From NCBI GenBank assembly GCA_020852775.1, contig JADZAD010000112.1:1-8879 (forward strand): a stretch of DNA of 8,879 nucleotides, given 5' to 3'. Below, in pieces: positions 1-4,579 of the stretch; within the stretch, counting starts at the first letter, position 1, and each line of letters begins with the position of its first letter. The translations under genes and the position numbers were made by a program. The stretch comes from Anaerolineae bacterium. Lineage in GTDB: Bacteria > Chloroflexota > Anaerolineae > Aggregatilineales > UBA3940. Below the pieces are notes generated by a model. The model was not told where the DNA came from. It did no database searches and worked only from the letters and a program-made list of their open reading frames with translations.

Positions 1-597
1 GCGAATGTCTACGCTGAAACCAAGCTGATGATCGAGCGCATGATCCGCTGGTACCACGAGATTCATGGCCTGCGCTACTGTGTGCTGCGCTACTTCAACG
101 CCTGCGGCGCGATGCTCGATGGCGCAGGGCGGGCGCTGCGTGGCGAGGCGCACCAGCCGGAGTCACACCTGATCCCGCTGGTGCTGCAGGTGGCGCTCGG
201 TCAGCGGGAGTCGATCGCGGTGTTCGGCACCGATTACCCGACGCCTGACGGCACCTGCATCCGTGACTACATCCACATCGAAGACCTGGCCTCCGCCCAC
301 GTGCTGGCCTTCGCCGGGCTGGATGAGCGTGCCGCCGCGACATACAACCTGGGTAACGGGCGCGGCTACAGCATCCGTGAGGTGATCGACGTAGCGCGGG
401 AAGTGACCGGGCACAGCATCCCGGCAGCCGAATCTGCGCGCCGCCCGGGCGACGCTCCCCGGCTGGTCGCCTGCGCTGACCGCGCCAGCGCCGAACTGGG
501 CTGGGAACCACGCATCCCTGAGCTGGGCCGGATCATCTCAACGGCCTGGGCCTGGCACCAGACGCATCCACAGGGTTATTCAGGTGGGACGGACTAA
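1..597 (+). CDS. galE: UDP-glucose 4-epimerase, C-terminal part (5' end outside window)
   Basis: The reading frame is open from base 1 to a TAA stop, giving about 198 residues of a protein normally near 330, so the NAD-binding N-terminal half lies upstream. Family role: interconversion of UDP-glucose and UDP-galactose in the cytoplasm by the extended short-chain dehydrogenase fold, supplying sugars for polysaccharides and feeding the Leloir pathway. Visible signatures are the catalytic YxxxK (Tyr codon at 10-12, Lys at 22-24, in YAETK), then RYFNACGA, the substrate-side stretch HLIPLVLQ, and the block FGTDYPTPDGTCIRDYIHI followed by EDLASAHV. YNLGNGRGYS and the C-terminal RRPGDAP and LGWEPR follow. 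All are typical of GalE rather than dTDP-glucose dehydratase. The next gene begins about 170 bp on, behind its own promoter, so co-transcription is not required. Related NDP-sugar epimerases cannot be fully excluded. Confidence 0.9.
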   Translation, partial: ANVYAETKLMIERMIRWYHEIHGLRYCVLRYFNACGAMLDGAGRALRGEAHQPESHLIPLVLQVALGQRESIAVFGTDYPTPDGTCIRDYIHIEDLASAHVLAFAGLDERAAATYNLGNGRGYSIREVIDVAREVTGHSIPAAESARRPGDAPRLVACADRASAELGWEPRIPELGRIISTAWAWHQTHPQGYSGGTD

Positions 598-628
598 GGC
601 TTCACGGCCTGCTGCAAAGCCGCTTTTC
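598..628 (+). terminator. possible weak terminator after galE
   Basis: Directly after the galE stop codon, GGCTT (598-602) can pair with AAGCC (617-621), and a run of four T follows at 624-627. The stem is only 5 bp and the loop is 14 bases, so this is a weak candidate. It is listed because the downstream gene appears to have its own promoter. Confidence 0.25.
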
Positions 629-668
629 CACGGACTGTACCGGTAACAGGACTGAGGTCATCTTCCAG

Positions 669-698
669 TTGTCATTCAGTTGTGACATCCTGTATAGT
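669..698 (+). promoter_or_regulatory. sigma70-type promoter for the 768-1172 gene
   Basis: TTGTCA (669-674) and TATAGT (693-698) are separated by 18 bp. Each has one or two departures from the -35 and -10 consensus. Transcription would start near 705. The -35 region lies inside a near-perfect tandem repeat, CAGTTGTCA (666-674) and CAGTTGTGA (677-685), spaced 11 bp or about one helical turn, which could be an activator site. A palindrome covers the -10 and the start point. Confidence 0.6.
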
Positions 699-720
699 AT
701 GATGACCTGTACTATACAGG
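689..720. promoter_or_regulatory. palindromic operator candidate over the -10 and start site
   Basis: CCTGTATAGTA (689-699) and TACTATACAGG (710-720) form a perfect 11-bp inverted repeat around a 10-bp centre. The right part is itself a palindrome: CCTGTA (706-711), CTA, TACAGG (715-720). The element CCTGTA therefore occurs three times, at 689 and 706 forward and ending at 720 in reverse. The palindrome overlaps the TATAGT -10 and the predicted start, the usual place for a dimeric repressor. It would also fold as a hairpin in any RNA that reads through from galE. The cognate regulator is unknown. Confidence 0.55.
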
Positions 721-767
721 CAAGTAAGGGGATCGAGGGTGTTATCGGGATGGGGCAGAAGGACACG

Positions 768-1172
768 ATGAGTAAGAAAGCGGATCCCGCGCTGAACGAA
801 TGGGGCGAGGGCAGTCTGGAGGCTGACAGCAGACCGGCGGTTCCCGGGCAGGTCAGGTCGGGCACACCTGCTACCTTTTTTGATGACTTTGTCGCCGCGC
901 ACCGCAGGCATGTGGCGCAGCAGCCCAGGCCCCTCTCTCCGGGGGATGTGGTGGATGTGTTCGCTGACGACGGAAGTTTCATCATGCGGGGTGCAGTGGT
1001 GGAGAAAGACCGGTTAGGCAATGTGGCTGTCACGACGCTTGAGGCTGCACAGTCGGTGATTTCCTGGACGGTGGCTGCCAACTGCCGCTATGCCGACGCG
1101 TTACTCCCGCCCGCTAACCTCGCGGAGTGGGAACGCAGACGCGGCGTTGCCCGCTCAACCCCTCCCCGGTAA
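768..1172 (+). CDS. hypothetical protein, 134 residues
   Basis: I do not recognise this protein. The chosen ATG at 768 has AGAAGG (757-762) with a 5-base spacer; an in-frame ATG at 750 with a GAGG 11 bases upstream is the alternative. A still earlier in-frame start at 669 lies upstream of the predicted transcription start and is unlikely. The protein is soluble, with no signal peptide or membrane segment. The first 35 residues are polar and probably disordered. The core from about residue 36 (TFFDDFVAAH) through GDVVDVFADDGSF, RGAVVEKDRLGNVAVTTL and SWTVAANCRY looks like alternating beta strands, as in a small barrel. The tail is rich in Arg, Pro and Ala. Codon use matches its neighbours and the start is supported by a promoter, so it is probably a real gene. 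A link to the downstream cyclase is possible, because the strand is the same and the gap is 149 bp, but it is not shown. Confidence 0.6.
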   Translation: MSKKADPALNEWGEGSLEADSRPAVPGQVRSGTPATFFDDFVAAHRRHVAQQPRPLSPGDVVDVFADDGSFIMRGAVVEKDRLGNVAVTTLEAAQSVISWTVAANCRYADALLPPANLAEWERRRGVARSTPPR

Positions 1173-1219
1173 GCCTTGCATATTCCGGGTTGAACAGCCG
1201 TCCTGCCAGTTGAATATCT

Positions 1220-1268
1220 CCTGTGGCCTTGCGCGGGCTGGTACAGACTACCCGTGAAAGGCCACAGG
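1220..1268. repeat. long imperfect hairpin upstream of the diterpene cyclase gene
   Basis: CCTGTGGCCTT (1220-1230) pairs perfectly with AAGGCCACAGG (1258-1268). After one G-A mismatch (1231/1257) pairing resumes for six more positions (1232-1237 with 1251-1256, one of them G-T), leaving a 13-base loop (1238-1250). No T run follows, so it does not look like an intrinsic terminator. It sits in the gap between the 134-residue gene and the cyclase, about 54 bp before the cyclase start. It could be a leader-RNA structure, a protein-binding palindrome, or a REP- or IS200-like hairpin. TTGAAT flanks it on both sides (1210-1215 and 1270-1275). Confidence 0.65.
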
Positions 1269-1321
1269 CTTGAATCCTATTCTGTGATTCTGACGCAGCG
1301 TGGGCTGGACTGTTCCAACCT

Positions 1322-3403
1322 ATGGCGATTCCGAAGCCTGATCTCCGCACTCTTCGCTGGCTGAACAACCTTACGGGTTGGGTCTCCACAGACGCCTACA
1401 GCACGGCGTGGGTGGCGCTTGTCCCGGCGCTGGAGAACCGTGAGCAGCCTGCCTGGCCCGCCGCGCTGGAGTACCTGCGCGAAAGCCAGCTACCGGATGG
1501 CGGGTGGGGCGAACCGACGATCTACTACGCACACGAACGGACGATTACCACGCTGGCGGCTCTGCGCGCGCTGCACACCTGGCAGACAAATTACAACGAT
1601 CAGTACCGCATCGAACGGGGCCTGCAGGCCCTCAACCGCTACGCGGCGGACCTTGAACGGGAACCCCACGAACCGGTTGGCTTTGAACTGCTCCTGCCAA
1701 TGCTGCGGAATACTCTCAGCCCGTTCTACGGCCCGCAGCTCCCGACAGACAAATGGGAGGTGATCAGCCAGAACAGCGAGCAGAAACTCCGCTTGATCAG
1801 TTCCGCAGCTTTTGACCTGACCCAGCCGCGGGCATGGTGGTTCAGCCTTGAGATGCTCCCTAAGGCCCAGCTTGCCCTGCTCGACGACTCTATCCTGGAA
1901 TCCAACGGCTCGATTGTGACTTCCGTGGCGGCGACGGCGGCGTATCTCTACGGGCGGCGCAGTGTCGGAAGTGACTCCCGAAGGGCGGCGGCATATCTTG
2001 ATGAAGTGATGGTGCTGGGTGATGGAGGCGCCCCGTTCTGCTGGCCTGCCGAGGTGTTCGAGCGAGTATGGGTGCTGGACATGTTCCGGCGGGCGGGCCT
2101 GCATGCCGCAGACCTGCCCATCGAGGATATCATCGACAGCGTGGAGCAGACCTGGCACCTGGACTGTGAGGGGCTGTCATCCAGCCAGTATTTTCGTGTC
2201 AACGATGGTGACGATACGCTGGTCGGCCATACCGTGCTCTCCTGGGGAGGCAGGCAGGTTTCCGATGATGCGATTCTGAGCTACTGGGACGGCACTTACT
2301 TCAAATCCTACCCGGATGAGCGGGACGCCTCGGTTTCGACCAATATCCATGGGCTTGCCGCCCTGCTTGCCCAGCCAGGTATACCGCATCGCGTCCTCGC
2401 AGAGAAGCTGACGGGCTGGCTGGAGATACATATCGCGCAGGATGGCACGATTGACGATAAGTGGCACATCTCACCCTACTACTCGGTGTCGCATGCGCTC
2501 CAGACGCTGACCGGCTGGCAGGATGATCTTGCACGGCGCTGCCTTGACTTCCTGCTGGCTCACCAGCACCCGGATGGCGGCTGGGGCCATTTCGGGCGCA
2601 GCACACTGGAAGAGACCGCACACTGCATTATCGGTCTGGGCAGCGCGTATGAACGCCGCCTGTTTGAAGACGAGGCTGTGCTTCGCGCGGCAGCGGGCTA
2701 CTTCGTGGCCAACGCAGACACGGCTCCGCAGGAGAGTTTCTGGATCGGCAAGACGCTGTTCCGCCCGGACAACATTGTCGCGGCGGCGATCTTCTCCGCG
2801 CGCTGTGTGCTGGATCGGCTTGATCTTCTGGCCGTTGTGCCATCCGAGGAGGCGGAGCAGCCACGCGCGGGCGGCCCAGGCCGGGGCCCGGATCATGCTG
2901 TACCCTCTCCTCCTCCGGATGTGGTGCGATCAGCACCGGAGCAACCGCCGGCAATACCGGTTCAGGCGGAGCCTGCCCCGGTAGAGAAGGCCGCCCGGGA
3001 GCCTTTGCGCCCGTCCACATCGCTCCGTCCGACCAGCCACGCGCTCTACCAGTTAAAATACGTCCTGCTGCTGAAGCCTCGACAGGATGATCTGCTCCGG
3101 GGAGACCTGGCAGAGTACCTGCGGACACTGTTTCCGAATATCACCCGGGCGTATGACTGGGAACTGTGGGAACTCACCATACACCTCGACCATGTCCGGC
3201 TGGTGCTGTCAGTCGCGCCACGTTATTCGCTCGATGCGGTAGTAGAAATCCTGAAGCAGATCTCGGAGCGGGAGGCGTTCGCTGCTTATCCCCATCTCAC
3301 ACAGCGGCTGTGGGCGGGCAAGCTGTGGGCGGAAGGCTATTTTGTGTACACGGATGGTGGAGCACCTCACCCGCAGGAAATCGACGCGTACCTGCGAGAT
3401 TAA
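1322..3403 (+). CDS. class II diterpene cyclase fused to a degenerate IS200-type Y1 transposase domain
   Basis: 693 residues. Residues 1-505 are a class II diterpene cyclase, close to the length of the whole M. tuberculosis halimadienyl diphosphate synthase Rv3377c (about 500). Signs are AYSTAWVALVP (25-35), QW-type repeats QLPDGGWG (56-63) and QHPDGGWG (415-422), and the catalytic acid motif DGDD (DxDD, 295-298) in VNDGDDTLVGHTVL. By family it protonates geranylgeranyl diphosphate and cyclises it to a bicyclic diphosphate; halimadienyl, kolavenyl or labdadienyl skeletons cannot be told apart here. The class I DDxxD motif is not apparent. Residues 506-571 are a Pro/Ala/Glu-rich linker. Residues 572-693 read like TnpA of IS200/IS605, but the HUH motif is HVR (624-626), Tyr690 is kept, and the chain stops three residues later. 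The ATG is the only reasonable start: an in-frame stop lies at 1271, and its ribosome site is weak. The frame is continuous and its codon use is even. Confidence 0.88.
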   Translation: MAIPKPDLRTLRWLNNLTGWVSTDAYSTAWVALVPALENREQPAWPAALEYLRESQLPDGGWGEPTIYYAHERTITTLAALRALHTWQTNYNDQYRIERGLQALNRYAADLEREPHEPVGFELLLPMLRNTLSPFYGPQLPTDKWEVISQNSEQKLRLISSAAFDLTQPRAWWFSLEMLPKAQLALLDDSILESNGSIVTSVAATAAYLYGRRSVGSDSRRAAAYLDEVMVLGDGGAPFCWPAEVFERVWVLDMFRRAGLHAADLPIEDIIDSVEQTWHLDCEGLSSSQYFRVNDGDDTLVGHTVLSWGGRQVSDDAILSYWDGTYFKSYPDERDASVSTNIHGLAALLAQPGIPHRVLAEKLTGWLEIHIAQDGTIDDKWHISPYYSVSHALQTLTGWQDDLARRCLDFLLAHQHPDGGWGHFGRSTLEETAHCIIGLGSAYERRLFEDEAVLRAAAGYFVANADTAPQESFWIGKTLFRPDNIVAAAIFSARCVLDRLDLLAVVPSEEAEQPRAGGPGRGPDHAVPSPPPDVVRSAPEQPPAIPVQAEPAPVEKAAREPLRPSTSLRPTSHALYQLKYVLLLKPRQDDLLRGDLAEYLRTLFPNITRAYDWELWELTIHLDHVRLVLSVAPRYSLDAVVEILKQISEREAFAAYPHLTQRLWAGKLWAEGYFVYTDGGAPHPQEIDAYLRD
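3035..3403 (+). other. exapted Y1 (HUH) transposase-like domain inside the cyclase gene
   Basis: Codons 572-693 of the cyclase gene. From memory of IS200/IS605 TnpA proteins, the order of motifs matches nearly the whole transposase. HALYQLKY fits the usual HAVYxLxYH start; LLRGDLAEYLRTLF fits VLxGEIAERLKELL; ELTIHLDHVRLVLSVAPRYS fits the ELEVMPDHVHLFVSAPPKYS block; and YPHLTQRLWAGKLWAEGYFV fits FPELKKKLWGGHLWSxGYFV. The second catalytic His of HUH is Arg626 (codon 3197-3199). The nucleophilic Tyr appears as Tyr690, but the Gln four residues beyond it, a metal ligand in characterised members, is lost because the protein ends at 693. Strand-transfer activity is therefore unlikely, while hairpin-DNA or RNA binding could remain. 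No internal Met or ribosome site suggests separate translation. Confidence 0.75.
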
Positions 3404-3408
3404 GCGCC

Positions 3409-4365
3409 TCAGGGGGTGTCGTCAGAGTGGTACCATGGCGCAGGCCGCCACGACTGGCTGGCACGGTGATATGCCCCTGTCCCGATAATAGCCCCCTGCG
3501 TGGCGGTATAGAACTGCCGCATCTCCTCGATCGTGGTCTCATCCATCGACTGGAAGTCCCGGTAGTGTCCGCGACGCTCGAACAGGTGGTCATACAGGAT
3601 GCGCCGCCAGTCATCTGCCTGAAGGTAGGTGATCGGGCTGACAGTGTAGTACAGGTCACCAAGCGAGAGCAGCGGTGGGCACAACCCGGCCACGCTGGGC
3701 TTGTTATTGCCGATGAAGATATCGACCTTCTCCAGTGGGCGCCCGTAGTAGGCTTCTGACAGAGTCGCCATTGCCGGCATGGCGCCGGTCACATTCAGCG
3801 AATCCCGCACAAGTGGAAGGACTTCCACCGGGATGAAATCGTCTGCCACGTACCAGATCAGGCGGCGCTCCCGCCCCTGTGCTTCCTGCTCAAGTACCTC
3901 GAAATCCCGGGCAAGGTCGTCTGCGTTGAGCCACTCGAAGAGCCGCCGCCATGCGCCACGAAATACGACCCCCATCTGGTAGCGATCATACAGGCGGCGT
4001 GTCACATCATCGACCAGCATCCGGTAGACCCATTGCATATTCCGGTGATACTCGGGGTTGCGGCTCCCCTGTCCACCGGCGAAGCCGGGGATGAAGAGCG
4101 TCTGCACGCCATCCGCAAAGATGATGGCTGCGATCTCCATCACCCGGTCAATGACCAGCCGTCCGTAGCTCTCGAATTCATGAGGCTGATGGTAGCCCTG
4201 GCGGGGATTCCCGTGTTCCAGGAAGTACCAGCGCGAGGTACCGCTGGTTGAGAGCGCTACCGTCAACGAGCGGGCATATGCCTGAACCTGCTCCGGCGGG
4301 AGGCGGAGAAACGCGCCTGTGGACGGGATGGTACTGGTTTGTTCGGAGTTAGAGCCGATGCTCAT
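3409..4365 (-). CDS. tuberculosinol synthase-like diterpene synthase (Rv3378c family)
   Basis: 318 residues, close to the roughly 296 of M. tuberculosis Rv3378c, which turns tuberculosinyl (halimadienyl) diphosphate into tuberculosinol and isotuberculosinol using a fold related to cis-prenyltransferases. Matching landmarks, compared from memory, are GTSRWYFLEHG (42-52), Tyr58, EAYYGRPLEKVDIFIG (204-219), PPLLSLGDLYYTVSP (230-244), RRILYDHLFERR (254-265) and the Gly-rich GTGAYH (295-300). In cis-prenyltransferases and Rv3378c the first block is preceded by Asp (DGNxRW or DGTRRW); here that position is Ser41. No signal peptide or membrane segment is seen, so it is probably cytoplasmic and acts on the product of the facing cyclase. 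The ATG has AGAGG four bases upstream. It is convergent with the cyclase, 5 bp between stops, and divergent from the kinase gene. The exact product is not predictable; a kolavelool-type alcohol, as in Herpetosiphon, is possible. Confidence 0.85.
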   Translation of the reverse strand: MSIGSNSEQTSTIPSTGAFLRLPPEQVQAYARSLTVALSTSGTSRWYFLEHGNPRQGYHQPHEFESYGRLVIDRVMEIAAIIFADGVQTLFIPGFAGGQGSRNPEYHRNMQWVYRMLVDDVTRRLYDRYQMGVVFRGAWRRLFEWLNADDLARDFEVLEQEAQGRERRLIWYVADDFIPVEVLPLVRDSLNVTGAMPAMATLSEAYYGRPLEKVDIFIGNNKPSVAGLCPPLLSLGDLYYTVSPITYLQADDWRRILYDHLFERRGHYRDFQSMDETTIEEMRQFYTATQGAIIGTGAYHRASQSWRPAPWYHSDDTP

Positions 4366-4462
4366 AGTACCTCTGTCATGGGGGAAAACAGTACCGCTGT
4401 CGTGCTGAACCTGTACGCCTGCGGGGGATGTTCTCTCACGCCCATGATTCTGTTGTTTAGCG

Positions 4463-4468
4463 TATAAT
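4463..4468 (+). promoter_or_regulatory. possible -10 element upstream of the kinase gene
   Basis: A perfect TATAAT lies in the 214-bp gap between the divergent terpene synthase and kinase genes. No convincing -35 sits 16-18 bp upstream, so any promoter would depend on an activator or another sigma factor. A small palindrome, CCATA-cga-TATGG (4491-4503), follows in the presumed leader. No clear promoter for the leftward gene was found in the same gap. Confidence 0.35.
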
Positions 4469-4568
4469 GGAATGTACTCTCAATATGATACCATACGATA
4501 TGGGTATTGATGGTAATGCCTGACCCGGGTTAGGTGGTTGGCTGCCAGCCTGGGCTTGATTATCCCAC

Positions 4569-4572
4569 AGGA
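4569..4572 (+). promoter_or_regulatory. ribosome binding site deciding the kinase start
   Basis: AGGA lies 7 bases before the ATG at 4580. The longer in-frame reading from TTG at 4538 would add 14 residues, but it has a purine-rich stretch directly abutting it with no spacer, so the ATG is preferred. Confidence 0.6.
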
Positions 4573-4579
4573 CTGGACT

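Noticed and set aside
669..767. Longer version of the 134-residue protein starting at 669
   Set aside because: It would begin inside the -35 element of the predicted promoter and encode the palindrome; a start at 768 (or 750) has a ribosome site.
1220..1268. Intrinsic terminator after the 134-residue gene
   Set aside because: The stem is strong, but no T run follows on either strand.
1190..1275. TTGAA repeated at 1190, 1210 and 1270 as an operator array
   Set aside because: The motif is too short and its spacing too irregular relative to the helical repeat to distinguish from chance.
3035..3403. A separate transposase gene or intact insertion sequence after the cyclase
   Set aside because: There is no stop codon, start codon or ribosome site at the junction and no recognisable element ends; catalytic residues are altered and the frame is continuous with the cyclase.
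4362..4379. Five-codon reading frame on the - strand (M-T-E-V-L) whose stop overlaps the start of the Rv3378c homologue
   Set aside because: It has no ribosome binding site of its own and is short enough to arise by chance; its codons contain the ribosome site of the real gene.
4482..4515. Nested small inverted repeats (CCATA/TATGG, TACCAT/ATGGTA) in the kinase leader as a riboswitch
   Set aside because: The arms are only 5-6 bp, the region is AT-rich and no known riboswitch core is visible; kept only as a note under the promoter entry.
4538..4579. Upstream TTG start for the histidine kinase
   Set aside because: There is no properly spaced ribosome site, while the ATG at 4580 has AGGA at a 7-base spacing.
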